DNA of 39,950 nucleotides from Bacteroidales bacterium (GCA_017618935.1 JAFZTG010000045.1:1-39950); one strand, 5' to 3'; counted from the stretch's first letter, positions 16,492-25,107 are shown. Notes: generated by a model from the letters alone, not told the origin. Translations and numbers: made by a program.

Positions 16492-17472
16492 ATGGTAACA
16501 GTTCTTATCGCAGTCTGCATTCTTGCATTCTTTGTCCTTACAGGTAGTTTGAAAATCGTACCTCAACGCGAGGCATACATTGTTGAACGATTGGGTAAAT
16601 ACCACCAAACGCTATTGGCTGGTTTCCACATCATCATCCCGTTCATTGACCGTGTGGCTTACAAACATTCGTTGAAAGAACAGGCAATCGACGTGCCTTC
16701 GCAGACGTGTATCACCCGTGATAACATTTCTGTGGAAGTTGACGGTATCATGTACTTGCAAGTAATGGACCCAAAAAATGCTTCGTATGGTATTGACAAC
16801 TACGGTTTTGCATCAATCCAACTTGCACAAACCACAATGCGTAGCGTTATCGGTAAATTGGAACTTGACAAGACATTTGAGGAACGCGATTCCATCAACG
16901 CCGTAATTGTTTCTGCTGTTGATAAGGCTAGCGATTCGTGGGGAATCAAGATTACTCGCTATGAAGTGAAGAACATCACGCCTCCGCAAAGCATTAAGGA
17001 TGCGATGGAAAAACAAATGCGTGCTGAACGTGAAAAACGTGCCATCATCGCCGAGTCGGAAGGTACAAAACAAGCGAAAATCAACGTGGCTGAAGCAGCA
17101 CGACAAGAATTGATTGCAAAATCGGAAGGTGAAATGCAAGCAAAAATCAATGTGGCTAACGCCGACAAACAAGAGCTGATTGCCCGTTCCGAAGGTGAAA
17201 TGCAACGTAAGATTAACGAAGCTTCGGGTAAGGCAAGCGAAATTGAGCAAATTGCAAAGGCAACTGCCAACGGACTTCGTGAAATTGCTGCCGCTATTGG
17301 TTCTGAAAATGGTACCGAGGCTGTGAATCTTCGTATTGCCGAACAATATCTTAATGAGTTTGGTAAACTTGCGAAGGAAAACAACACAATGATTATTCCT
17401 CAAAATATGACGGACGTAAGCAGCGTGCTTGCCACGGCAATGTCGGTTATTGAAAATTCTAAGAAGAAATAG
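16492..17472 (+). CDS. SPFH/Band 7 (paraslipin, QmcA-like) membrane protein
   Basis: A 326-residue stomatin/prohibitin-family protein, usually forming ring oligomers in membrane microdomains and affecting membrane quality control. It has one N-terminal membrane segment (about 3-18, TVLIAVCILAFFVLTG). The SPFH domain follows (about 22-180) with VPQREAYIVERLGKYHQTL and YEVKNITPPQSIKDAMEKQMRAEREKRA. A long helical coiled coil follows, then a C-terminal QNMTDVSSVLATAMSVIE as in other paraslipins. The coiled coil contains three 22-residue repeats built on SEGxxQ-KIN (residues 187-252), longer than the usual single ESEG heptad stretch. No NfeD-type partner gene is adjacent. It is transcribed away from nrdD with its own promoter element; a REP-like palindrome follows the stop. 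Confidence 0.92.
   Translation: MVTVLIAVCILAFFVLTGSLKIVPQREAYIVERLGKYHQTLLAGFHIIIPFIDRVAYKHSLKEQAIDVPSQTCITRDNISVEVDGIMYLQVMDPKNASYGIDNYGFASIQLAQTTMRSVIGKLELDKTFEERDSINAVIVSAVDKASDSWGIKITRYEVKNITPPQSIKDAMEKQMRAEREKRAIIAESEGTKQAKINVAEAARQELIAKSEGEMQAKINVANADKQELIARSEGEMQRKINEASGKASEIEQIAKATANGLREIAAAIGSENGTEAVNLRIAEQYLNEFGKLAKENNTMIIPQNMTDVSSVLATAMSVIENSKKK
17050..17247 (+). repeat. Three tandem 66-bp (22-residue) repeats in the SPFH coiled coil
   Basis: Residues 187-208, 209-230 and 231-252 share the frame A-x-SEG-xx-QAKIN-x-A-x-x-x-QELI. The third copy has diverged after KIN. The 22-residue period is compatible with a continuous helical rod (six turns). Confidence 0.75.
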
Positions 17473-17509
17473 TCTAAAACGTTTACGATACCATTGTCTT
17501 ATTATAATG

Positions 17510-17535
17510 TAGGGGCGAATAAATATTCGCCCCTA
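17510..17535. repeat. Perfect REP-like palindrome (12-bp arms)
   Basis: TAGGGGCGAATA-AA-TATTCGCCCCTA forms a perfect 12-bp inverted repeat in a 26-bp span between the SPFH gene and the macro-like gene. It has no T-tract, so it is not a classic terminator. GC-rich arms inside AT-rich spacer DNA and the TA at both ends suggest a dispersed REP/MITE-like element. It may still act as a transcript-end or mRNA-stability hairpin. Confidence 0.8.
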
Positions 17536-17554
17536 TCTATTAAAACCCAAAATC

Positions 17555-17950
17555 ATGGAAACACCTCAAGAAAACACAAAACGTATTACGCCAAATTTCA
17601 TTCAGTCGCTGAACGATAATGAAATTTTTGTATTCGGTAGCAATTTGGAAGGAATGCACGGTGGTGGTGCCGCATACACAGCATTGAAAAAATTCGGTGC
17701 GATATGGGGACAAGGTGTCGGATTACAAGGGCAATCCTACGGTATTCCTACAATGCACGGTGGCGTGGATGCCATAAAACCCTACGTTGACGAATTCATT
17801 ACTTTTGCACAAGAACATAGAGAACTGTCATTTCTTGTTACACGTATTGGTTGCGGAATTGCCGGTTTTCAGGATAACGAAATTGCTCCGTTGTTCAAAG
17901 AAGCACAAAAACTTGAAAACGTCTGGTTGCCAGAAAGTTTCTGGGTATAA
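17555..17950 (+). CDS. Small macro-domain-like protein (A1S_2505-like)
   Basis: A 131-residue protein with the segments IFVFGSNLEGMHGGGAAYTALKKFGA (residues 24-49), GLQGQSYGIPTMHGG and LVTRIGCGIAGFQDNEI. The GSN-L-G-HGGGAA loop and the later R-GCGIAG loop resemble the two phosphate-binding loops of macro (ADP-ribose-binding) domains. From memory similar proteins are called A1S_2505 phage non-structural proteins, but they also occur in bacterial chromosomes. Nothing else phage-like is nearby. The start is the only reasonable ATG (METPQEN), 19 bp after the REP-like palindrome. It may be read through from the SPFH gene. Nucleotide or ADP-ribose binding is inferred; substrate and role are unknown. 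Confidence 0.8.
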   Translation: METPQENTKRITPNFIQSLNDNEIFVFGSNLEGMHGGGAAYTALKKFGAIWGQGVGLQGQSYGIPTMHGGVDAIKPYVDEFITFAQEHRELSFLVTRIGCGIAGFQDNEIAPLFKEAQKLENVWLPESFWV

Positions 17951-18031
17951 TTGCCGCTATTACGCATTTTGAAAAAATTCCCTGCTTCACACCAAAGAAG
18001 TAGTGTATATAACCATTTAAAGACAGTGAAT

Positions 18032-18058
18032 ACAATATATATTGTTATAAGTTTTTTT
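18032..18058 (+). terminator. Weak AT-rich palindrome followed by T7
   Basis: The palindrome ACAATATATATTGT (18032-18045) is followed by a run of seven T at 18052-18058, between two convergent genes. The stem is all A/T-rich and weak, so termination by this site is only possible. Confidence 0.3.
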
Positions 18059-18059
18059 C

Positions 18060-20150
18060 TTAATACGTAGCATAGTATTTTCGTAAAAACCATTCTGCCG
18101 AAATAGATAACAATATGATTATCAATATTAACGGTAAATCCACAAACAAATTGCGACTACGAATCGAGTGTGCCACAGAAACAATGTTTTTGTTTTCTTG
18201 CAAATCATTCACAATTGCCTCACACTCCTGTGCCGAATACATCTTTCCTCCCGTTTGTTCCGACAAATCCGCTAAAACGGAATGATTTGCCCGAGTTTGT
18301 TGCGACTCAAGTTGCATAGGCATCACTACAAAAGAACCTTTTTTCGTCAGCACCGAGTTGTCATACGTAACCGACGCCTTGTAACCATATTTTCCAAGAG
18401 GGAACTTACCTGCATTGAGAGAATAGAAATTATCTTTTGCAGAAAATATAAACGGGTATTCCTTGCCGTTTTCATTTGTTATAACCAATGTGATTTCTTG
18501 ATTCGGCACGGCTTCATAACTTTTGTCATATAATTCGGCAGAAAACGCAACATCTTGATTATCATATACGATTTGCTCACCTGAAACGACAAACATTTCT
18601 CTTTTCTCGGTCAATGCCATATAAGCGAGCATTTTATTCACAAACGAATCGAACGCCTCAAAGTCGCCCATCTCCTTTTGTGCGTACAAGCGCCAACGCC
18701 ACAATCCTTCGCCCAAAACAAAACCGATTTTTACGCCTTGCGTTTCCGAGAAAGTAATTAACGGTCGTTCCGTATCAACCGAACCAATCTGCTGATAACA
18801 GAGCGTTCGGCACAAAACCCCCGTATTATAGGTACCATACGGAGCAAACAATGGTGGCGCCTGCAACAACAAGGTTTTACCCTCCTCATCCAACGAAAAC
18901 AATGAAAAATCTGATTCCAAGCGAGGTTTTACCTCATCAAACGAATTTCTGAAATTTGAGATTTCCATGCCTAAATGCAACTCGTTCAGCGCTTGTAACG
19001 AATTGCCCACATTCAGCAGCAAACACGGGATTCCCAAGTGAATCGCCTCGGTAAGTATATGTTTCCCCTGTACGGAAAAATTCTTCATTCCGCACAATAT
19101 CAAGCAGTTACATTCTTGTAGCGGAGGCAATTTATCCTTCCCAACTTTTACTATCGAGCATTCATAATTTTTGTTATTCTCGATAGCACGGCGTACGGCA
19201 GCAATATCGGGGTGAACTGCGTCATAGACAAAAAGAATTTTCTGACGACTTTCCAACACATCAACAGCAAACGTATAGGAATTATTTTTCTCACTAATTT
19301 CTTGGTCAAAGTGCTCTATTTCAACAGTATATATTTTTTGCCCAATTTCCGACGCTTGTATTTTGCAGTCAATAGTCTTATAAGTATGTTCTTGGTCGGA
19401 ACGAACAGAGGTTTCGAACACGACAGTTTTTCCGTCAAGGATTCTCAATTTAGACACGTTGCCCTTCAGTGCGTGTGATTCCACAGAAACTTTTATGGCA
19501 AACGGATTACCTCGGAAAGCAATCTGATTATGAAGCACTTTGGCAATGACATTATCACATTCTTGCACCGTGTCGCCCATTGCAATCGTATAAATAGGCA
19601 TAGCCGACGGAAAATCCTTTATGGCATATTTGGGATTTTCTCCCTTGTTGTAAATACCGTCGGACGCAAGAATCACGGCACCAATGTTTTGATTATAATA
19701 GCGAGTAGAAATGTCTTGCAACGCACCAGAAATGTTCGTTTCCTGTTCCGTATAAGTCATTGAATCACTCGCAATTACGTCGGCACCAAATGTATATGTG
19801 GCAACTTGATACGCATTTTGTAATTCGGAAATAATGTGTTGGTAGCTTTCCTTATATTTCGTCTGATAAAACGACGAATCCTTTTGTTGTACAAGCGAAG
19901 CCGAATTATCGTGTAAGAATACGACAGTCGGTTTCTCGATTTTTTGCCGTTTCATTTCAAGAAACGGTCCGAGCAACAAAAACAAGACGAATGAGATTGC
20001 AAATGCACGTAAACCAATTAATAATCGTCGCAACCAGAGTGGCGCATCTTTCAACTTTGTTTCCTTATAATACAGAAACAACGCAAGCCCTACACCAATT
20101 ATCACGCAAATTGGAAGCAACCACAACGTATATTCAGCAAAGACGTGCAT
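18060..20150 (-). CDS. Membrane-anchored von Willebrand factor A domain protein
   Basis: A 696-residue inner-membrane protein of the Bacteroidota VWA family related to BatA-like proteins. Two N-terminal membrane helices (about 8-27 and 43-64) are followed by the VWA domain, with an intact metal-site motif D81-N-S-A-S85 and VILASDGIYNKG. A middle beta-rich part comes next. A GATase-like domain follows (QKILFVYDAVHPDIAAVRRAI, CNCLILCGM). The protein closes with a beta domain and one C-terminal helix (LILIIILLSISAEWF). Such proteins are thought to act in the periplasm on cell-envelope integrity; the exact role is unknown. The start is 12 bp after the rsmD stop, making it the last gene of a four-gene unit. 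No AAA-MoxR partner is in the window. Confidence 0.88.
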   Translation of the reverse strand: MHVFAEYTLWLLPICVIIGVGLALFLYYKETKLKDAPLWLRRLLIGLRAFAISFVLFLLLGPFLEMKRQKIEKPTVVFLHDNSASLVQQKDSSFYQTKYKESYQHIISELQNAYQVATYTFGADVIASDSMTYTEQETNISGALQDISTRYYNQNIGAVILASDGIYNKGENPKYAIKDFPSAMPIYTIAMGDTVQECDNVIAKVLHNQIAFRGNPFAIKVSVESHALKGNVSKLRILDGKTVVFETSVRSDQEHTYKTIDCKIQASEIGQKIYTVEIEHFDQEISEKNNSYTFAVDVLESRQKILFVYDAVHPDIAAVRRAIENNKNYECSIVKVGKDKLPPLQECNCLILCGMKNFSVQGKHILTEAIHLGIPCLLLNVGNSLQALNELHLGMEISNFRNSFDEVKPRLESDFSLFSLDEEGKTLLLQAPPLFAPYGTYNTGVLCRTLCYQQIGSVDTERPLITFSETQGVKIGFVLGEGLWRWRLYAQKEMGDFEAFDSFVNKMLAYMALTEKREMFVVSGEQIVYDNQDVAFSAELYDKSYEAVPNQEITLVITNENGKEYPFIFSAKDNFYSLNAGKFPLGKYGYKASVTYDNSVLTKKGSFVVMPMQLESQQTRANHSVLADLSEQTGGKMYSAQECEAIVNDLQENKNIVSVAHSIRSRNLFVDLPLILIIILLSISAEWFLRKYYATY

Positions 20151-20162
20151 ACGAGTACACGA

Positions 20163-20702
20163 TTATTTGTTAGTACGGAAAAACGAAAAATGCACTTTCC
20201 CGTATTTACATAAACGAGCAAAATGAGGATGTTGCGAGAAATCAAACGATTCGGGATGTTCAACAATCACCAACGTATCGTCGTTGACTGCCTTGCTTGC
20301 ATAAATCAAATCGGGCAAATCCTGTAACCACGGCAAATTATATGGAGGGTCGGCAAAAACGACGGAAAACTCCCGATTCGCGATTTTCAAAAAATCACGA
20401 GTTTCCGACACAAGAACTTTCATTCCCTTGATTTTCAAATCATTTGCCGTTTTTTTTATGAAAGACGCATGTTTCGCATTTTTCTCAACGCTCACAATGT
20501 CGGTGCAACCACGTGAAGCCGATTCAAACGAAATGCTGCCGATACCCGAAAACAAATCCAAAAGAGAGATTTCCGAAAAATCAAATTCGTTGTTCAGTAT
20601 GTTGAACAAACCTTCTTTTGCCCTATCGGTAGTGGGTCGCAAATCAAAATCCTTGGGAGCGTTTATAATTCGTCCTCTTAAATCACCACTGATTATTCGC
20701 AT
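20163..20702 (-). CDS. rsmD: 16S rRNA (guanine(966)-N(2))-methyltransferase
   Basis: SAM-dependent enzyme methylating G966 of 16S rRNA in 30S particles. The 179-residue protein begins MRIISGDLRGRIINAPK, with RPTTDRAKEGLFNIL, the SAM-binding LLDLFSGIGSISFESASRG and the catalytic ADPPYNL (DPPY) motif. The reading frame extends to 20717, but the conserved MRIISG start at 20702 fits the family better. That start overlaps the end of the DUF3822 gene by 10 bp, giving translational coupling. RsmD next to DUF3822 is a recurrent Bacteroidota arrangement. Confidence 0.94.
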   Translation of the reverse strand: MRIISGDLRGRIINAPKDFDLRPTTDRAKEGLFNILNNEFDFSEISLLDLFSGIGSISFESASRGCTDIVSVEKNAKHASFIKKTANDLKIKGMKVLVSETRDFLKIANREFSVVFADPPYNLPWLQDLPDLIYASKAVNDDTLVIVEHPESFDFSQHPHFARLCKYGKVHFSFFRTNK

Positions 20703-21508
20703 AGAGATATATTGCAATGATTGAGGAACAACATATATGGGAAACGTGGCAATTTCACAGGGTTTTCAGCCATCTTCACATTCTTCACATACGTTTGTAT
20801 AGCCGAAAAATACGGCGACTTCGGTGTGATTTTTCCCGACATTTCTACCGCCACCTGCAACACATCCAATTGCAACTGTTGCACGATATTCATTATATAA
20901 TATGTAAAATCGTCAATGTTCGAAAACGAGAACGTATTTGCAAACCTGAGTTCCTTGCTACGAACATATACAGCCGTAAAGAAGTCATTTTCAACGGAAA
21001 TCATCAGCTTCTCCTCACGTTTTTTTACACCGCTTTCAATCATCGGAGCCACTTGTGGCACGTAGGAAACCATTTCCTGATTGCGGAACGCTGTGCGGCA
21101 CAAAGCCCAAATTGTCGTATCGATCGGAAACAGCACAACAGCGTCGGTATTGAACGATTCGTATGTTATGATTGATTCCGAGTCCGATTTCTCGAAATTC
21201 AGTTGCGAATAATCTTGTAATAATGTATCGTCGTAAAATTTCTTCGGAACCAATGTAAAATTTGGGGAAACCACAATTATGGTAACGGCTCCGAATGTTT
21301 CTTGAAAAATCTTCTGATTCAAAAATTTCTTAAAACCCTCATTTCGATAATCAGGGGGAACAATATTGTAGGCGTATGCCATAACCTCTTGCGTGCGTTT
21401 GTGGACTAGCAAAAAAGAAAATCCATCTCGACGTACCGAAATGGATAATCTGTAATCTTTCGATTTACTACTTGAATAGTTTTCCGCAACGTAGGTTATG
21501 TCTTGCAT
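20693..21508 (-). CDS. DUF3822 family protein
   Basis: A 271-residue protein of a Bacteroidota-specific family of unknown function, with an actin/ASKHA-like pattern suspected from its strands. It shows LSISVRRDGFSFLLV near the N-terminus, PKKFYDDTLLQDYSQLNF in the middle and SVENDFFTAVYVRSKELRFANTFSFSNIDDFTYYI. Near the end is GKITPKSPYFSAIQTYV. It ends inside the first codons of rsmD and starts three bases after the stop of the membrane-protein gene. It is therefore embedded in one transcript with rsmD. The link suggests a role near rRNA maturation or in cell growth, but this is inference from neighbourhood only. Confidence 0.88.
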   Translation of the reverse strand: MQDITYVAENYSSSKSKDYRLSISVRRDGFSFLLVHKRTQEVMAYAYNIVPPDYRNEGFKKFLNQKIFQETFGAVTIIVVSPNFTLVPKKFYDDTLLQDYSQLNFEKSDSESIITYESFNTDAVVLFPIDTTIWALCRTAFRNQEMVSYVPQVAPMIESGVKKREEKLMISVENDFFTAVYVRSKELRFANTFSFSNIDDFTYYIMNIVQQLQLDVLQVAVEMSGKITPKSPYFSAIQTYVKNVKMAENPVKLPRFPYMLFLNHCNISLCE

Positions 21509-21511
21509 ATA

Positions 21512-22132
21512 TTATTGCCAGTTACCTTCGGTTGAAACTTCGTCGATTTTTCCTATGCGTAAACCTTCGTAACCACTTGTCTTACGAGAATACTCTTTTG
21601 CATTAACCACCAATTGACGGTCCAAATCGCTCAAAAGCACGTCCCAAAGCACACCCATTTGGAATGTAGGGATTTTTGTTCCTGCCGACATAATGCTTCC
21701 TGCTGCAATTTCAAATTCGGCATCTTTGCCAGGAACCTTGCTTATTTCCTCCAAGTTGAAATTTTCCGACAAAACCGAGTCTTGCATCAATTTTTCAAAA
21801 GCAGGAATTTTAACTTTTTCTTGCCAAGCACGTCCTTCGGCAACTTCAACAGAATCTTCAATATCACCGATTGTTTTGGTAAATTCCAACGAATCTTCTT
21901 TTGCAAAACGAATCAATTCTGCCCAATTGTCAGCATACTTGCTATATTTTGCCTCATAGGCATATTGTAATTCTCTCGCATCCAACAGTTTAGTAATAAC
22001 TGCTTCCTGACGAATTTTCTTTTCGTCGCCAAACGTAATATCTCTGTTTACCGTACTGTACACAGCAAACACTAACAACACGATTAGTACACCCAATCCA
22101 ATTTCAATGCCGAGTTTCAAACCTTTGTTCAT
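21512..22132 (-). CDS. Single-pass membrane protein of unknown function
   Basis: A 206-residue protein with one N-terminal membrane helix (about 8-27, GIEIGLGVLIVLLVFAVYST) and a periplasmic helical region with LDARELQYAYEAKYSKYADNW. The latter resembles the post-helix part of pilin-like or DUF-type Bacteroidota envelope proteins. It has no lipobox. I do not recognise the family firmly. The frame opens at 22171, but the ATG at 22132 (MNKGLKLGIEIG) follows a TATGTTTG promoter element at 22169-22176 and is the sensible start. It leads the DUF3822-rsmD-VWA unit. Confidence 0.8.
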   Translation of the reverse strand: MNKGLKLGIEIGLGVLIVLLVFAVYSTVNRDITFGDEKKIRQEAVITKLLDARELQYAYEAKYSKYADNWAELIRFAKEDSLEFTKTIGDIEDSVEVAEGRAWQEKVKIPAFEKLMQDSVLSENFNLEEISKVPGKDAEFEIAAGSIMSAGTKIPTFQMGVLWDVLLSDLDRQLVVNAKEYSRKTSGYEGLRIGKIDEVSTEGNWQ

Positions 22133-22168
22133 TTTTGTATAGTTTATATTTTGTAAAAATTTCGTACA

Positions 22169-22176
22169 CAAACATA
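22169..22176 (-). promoter_or_regulatory. -7 promoter element for the membrane protein-DUF3822-rsmD-VWA unit
   Basis: The minus strand reads TATGTTTG (TAnnTTTG), 36 nt before the ATG at 22132. It excludes the longer upstream start at 22171. Confidence 0.5.
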
Positions 22177-22228
22177 CGACTTTTTATGCTTTTTATTGCT
22201 ACTATTACAAAAATTATTTTTCAACTCG

Positions 22229-23635
22229 ATGCTTTACTACTTTATAGCGAAGAAAATACGTGCACACTTTGCGTTTGAGCCGACCGAAGACCAGCAGAAC
22301 GTTTTCAACGAACTGGCAAAATTTCTTGCCACCGATGCCGAAGTGTTCATAATAAACGGTTTTGCAGGAACGGGAAAAACCACGCTCATAAAAGCCGTGA
22401 TTGATTCTTTGCAAGAATTGGGATTGAATTATTCACTGATGGCACCTACCGGTCGTGCGGCAAAAGTGTTGTCGAACTACACCTCGAAACCTGCGTTCAC
22501 CATTCATAAAAAGATTTATCGGCAACGTAACGTGCAAGATGGCATTCAAAAATTCGGAATGAATTTCAACGCCGCACAAAATGTGGTGTATATCGTTGAC
22601 GAAGCATCGATGTTGTCGGATTCCACTTCCGAGAACACGATTTTTGGTTCCGGCTCCGTCATCAACGACTTGTTCCGATTCATTTTCAACGAGCATAAGT
22701 GCAAACTCCTTTTGATTGGCGATACGGCACAGTTGCCGCCCATAGGGTCGCCAAATTCGCCTGCGTTAGACGCAAACTATATAGAGACAAATTTCTTCAA
22801 GACACCAGCATACGTTACGCTACACACCGTTATTAGACAAGCCGAAGATTCAGGAATTTTGTCAAATGCGACAACGATTCGCAAAATGTTGGATAGTGAA
22901 ACAATTTCACTCCCCAAGCTCAAAACCTTTCCCGACGTGGAATCCATCGACGGCAGTATGCTTTTGGAGGCATTGGAATCGTCGCACAACAAAGTCGGCA
23001 TACAAGACACCATTGTCATCACTCGTTCCAACAAAATGGCTAACCGCTACAACGATGGCATTCGGCGAATGATTCTATGGAAAGATTCCACCATTTGTAA
23101 AGGAGACTACATTATGGTGGTAAAAAACAATTATTATTGGACAGAAAAAGAGAAAGACCTCAGTTTTATTGCCAATGGCGACATTGCCGAAATTGTGAGC
23201 ATTGACAAATATGAAGACCTCTATGGTTTCAACTTTGCCGACGTCACCCTCAAATTCCCTGATTACCAGGATATGGAACTTTCGGTAAAAATCATTCTCG
23301 ACACGCTTTCGTCGGAGTCGGCATCGCTCACCTACGAACAAAGCAACAAACTCTACACCGAAGTTTGTGCCGATTATGCCGAAATCAAGAATAAAAAGAC
23401 CTTGTACGAGAAAATTAAAAAAGACCCGTATTACAATGCCCTCCAAATAAAGTTTGCCTACGCCATCACGTGCCATAAGGCGCAAGGTGGTCAATGGAAA
23501 CACGTCTATATTGACCACGGATTTTTCACCGACGAAATGGTTGACAAAGAATTTGTGCGCTGGCTCTACACCGCCTTTACACGAGCCACAGAGAAGGTGT
23601 ATTTGGTGAATTTTAAGAAAGAGTTCTGGGAATAA
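22229..23635 (+). CDS. RecD/Dda-like SF1B DNA helicase (AAA family ATPase)
   Basis: A 468-residue ATP-dependent helicase of the compact RecD-like/Dda type common in Bacteroidota. Motifs in order: Walker A NGFAGTGKTT (43-52), motif Ia MAPTGRAAKVL, Walker B VYIVDEAS (120-127), motif III LLIGDTAQLPPIG (161-173), motif V AITCHKAQGGQW (412-423) and motif VI YTAFTRA (447-453). It lacks the N-terminal extension of RecD2 and has no RecB/RecC neighbours, so it acts outside RecBCD. The frame opens at 22196, but the family N-terminus (a short helix then FEPTEDQQNVF) fits the ATG at 22229. A role in DNA repair or replication restart is inferred. Confidence 0.92.
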   Translation: MLYYFIAKKIRAHFAFEPTEDQQNVFNELAKFLATDAEVFIINGFAGTGKTTLIKAVIDSLQELGLNYSLMAPTGRAAKVLSNYTSKPAFTIHKKIYRQRNVQDGIQKFGMNFNAAQNVVYIVDEASMLSDSTSENTIFGSGSVINDLFRFIFNEHKCKLLLIGDTAQLPPIGSPNSPALDANYIETNFFKTPAYVTLHTVIRQAEDSGILSNATTIRKMLDSETISLPKLKTFPDVESIDGSMLLEALESSHNKVGIQDTIVITRSNKMANRYNDGIRRMILWKDSTICKGDYIMVVKNNYYWTEKEKDLSFIANGDIAEIVSIDKYEDLYGFNFADVTLKFPDYQDMELSVKIILDTLSSESASLTYEQSNKLYTEVCADYAEIKNKKTLYEKIKKDPYYNALQIKFAYAITCHKAQGGQWKHVYIDHGFFTDEMVDKEFVRWLYTAFTRATEKVYLVNFKKEFWE

Positions 23636-23646
23636 AAAATGTTTTG

Positions 23647-23719
23647 AGCGAGAAACGGGGCTCGAACCCGCGACCCCAAGCTTGGGAAGCTTGTGCTCTA
23701 CCAACTGAGCTACTCTCGC
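23647..23719 (-). tRNA. tRNA-Gly (anticodon CCC)
   Basis: A full cloverleaf is visible on the minus strand. The acceptor GCGAGAG pairs with TTCTCGC (one G-T). The D arm has AGCTCAGTTGGTAGAGCA. The anticodon stem CAAGC/GCTTG encloses the loop TTCCCAA with anticodon CCC. The T arm has GTTCGAGC. The discriminator base is T, as expected for glycine tRNAs. CCA is not encoded. Confidence 0.95.
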
Positions 23720-23838
23720 TTGCAAGTGCAAATGTAAAACCTTCTTTTTGATTTGTAATGATTTTACGAAAGAATTTGCAATGATAAATAGATAATTGCA
23801 TTAAAAATAGTACTTTTACACGCGAAAAAAATACTGCA

Positions 23839-25107
23839 ATGAATACTACTACAATTACTCCAATTTTACTTTTAACTGGCTATTTAGGAAGTGGAAAGAC
23901 AACCTTGGTCAATCATATTTTGGCAAATAAAAAAGGTGTGAAATTTGCCGTTATCGTGAACGATATTGGCGAAGTAAACATCGATGCAGACTTGATTCAA
24001 AAAGGCGGCGTTGTTGGCAAAAAAGACGAAAGTCTTGTCGCCCTGCAAAACGGCTGTATCTGCTGTACGTTGAAAATGGACTTGGTAGAACAGATAAACG
24101 ACATTCTAAAAATGAATCGTTTCGACTACATTGTGATAGAAGCGAGCGGCATCTGCGAACCTGAGCCAATTGCACGAACAATTTGTTCCATCCCTCAAAT
24201 GGGCGACGAATATACCCGAAACGGATTTGCCCGCCTGGACTGCATCGTGACGGTGGTTGATGCGCTTCGTATGCAGAGCGAGTTTGCTTGTGGCGAAAAT
24301 CTTACCAAGAAAAATATAGATGAGGAAGACATTGAAAATCTTCTTATCCAACAGATTGAATTCTGTAACAAAGTCATTCTCAACAAGGCCGACGAGGTTT
24401 CGCCATCCGAACTAGGAAGAATCAAACAAATCATTAAAGCACTGCAACCAAGTGCCGAGATTATTGAGGCAAACTATGCCGATGTCGAATTAGATTCAAT
24501 CATCAATACCAAAACGTTCCACTACGACAAAGTAGCCATTTCCGCTGCGTGGATTCAAGAAATTGAGAAAAAGGCAACCGAAGAGGAGGAACGCGAAGCA
24601 AAAGCCGACCATCATCACCACCATCACGAGGAGGAAGAACATCATCATCATGACCACGAACATTGCGACCATAGTGCCGAGGAATGCCACGACCCTCATT
24701 GCCATCACCATCATCATCACCACGAAGGTGGCGAAGTTGAGGAATATGGCATCGGAACATTTGTATATTATCGTCGCAAGGCATTTGACACTAAAAAATT
24801 TGAATCGTACGTGTGTGAAAAATGGCCAAAAACCATAATTCGTGCAAAAGGTGTCTGCTATTTCAACGACAATAGAGATATGTCTTATCTGTTTGAACAA
24901 GCCGGTGTACAAAAGAAATTGACCGAAGCAGGACTGTGGTTTGCAACAGCACCCAAAGAAGAATTTGACAAATTGGTGGAACAAGAACCTGGAATTCTCC
25001 GCGATTGGGACGAAACATACGGTGACCGCATGGAGAAGATCGTCTTCATCGGACAGAAAATGGATAAAGAACAGATTATTAAAGATTTGGACGATTGTTT
25101 GGAATAG
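23839..25107 (+). CDS. COG0523 (CobW/ZNG1-type) GTPase metallochaperone with His-rich loop
   Basis: A 422-residue G3E-family GTPase thought to deliver zinc or a similar metal to target proteins. It has Walker A GYLGSGKTT (14-22), the metal-binding CICC motif (73-76), EASG (101-104), the NKAD guanine-specificity motif (182-185) and the CobW C-terminal domain (about 303-420). Between the two domains lies a His/Glu-rich segment (about 258-296) with some 22 histidines and three cysteines, clearly a metal-binding loop. In this family the tract supports Zn or Ni/Co handling, and such genes are often under Zur control. An inverted repeat TGCAAT-N12-ATTGCA lies at 23777-23800, before a weak promoter-like TACTTTTA. 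Target protein unknown. Confidence 0.92.
   Translation: MNTTTITPILLLTGYLGSGKTTLVNHILANKKGVKFAVIVNDIGEVNIDADLIQKGGVVGKKDESLVALQNGCICCTLKMDLVEQINDILKMNRFDYIVIEASGICEPEPIARTICSIPQMGDEYTRNGFARLDCIVTVVDALRMQSEFACGENLTKKNIDEEDIENLLIQQIEFCNKVILNKADEVSPSELGRIKQIIKALQPSAEIIEANYADVELDSIINTKTFHYDKVAISAAWIQEIEKKATEEEEREAKADHHHHHHEEEEHHHHDHEHCDHSAEECHDPHCHHHHHHHEGGEVEEYGIGTFVYYRRKAFDTKKFESYVCEKWPKTIIRAKGVCYFNDNRDMSYLFEQAGVQKKLTEAGLWFATAPKEEFDKLVEQEPGILRDWDETYGDRMEKIVFIGQKMDKEQIIKDLDDCLE

Noticed and set aside
23075..23731. 218-residue minus-strand frame across the helicase end and the tRNA
   Set aside because: It is antisense to conserved helicase motifs and runs through a clear tRNA gene; no family resemblance.
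24496..24984. Met/Val-rich minus-strand frame looking like membrane segments
   Set aside because: It is the antisense of the His-rich CAT/CAC codons of the COG0523 gene, which read as Met and Val on the other strand.
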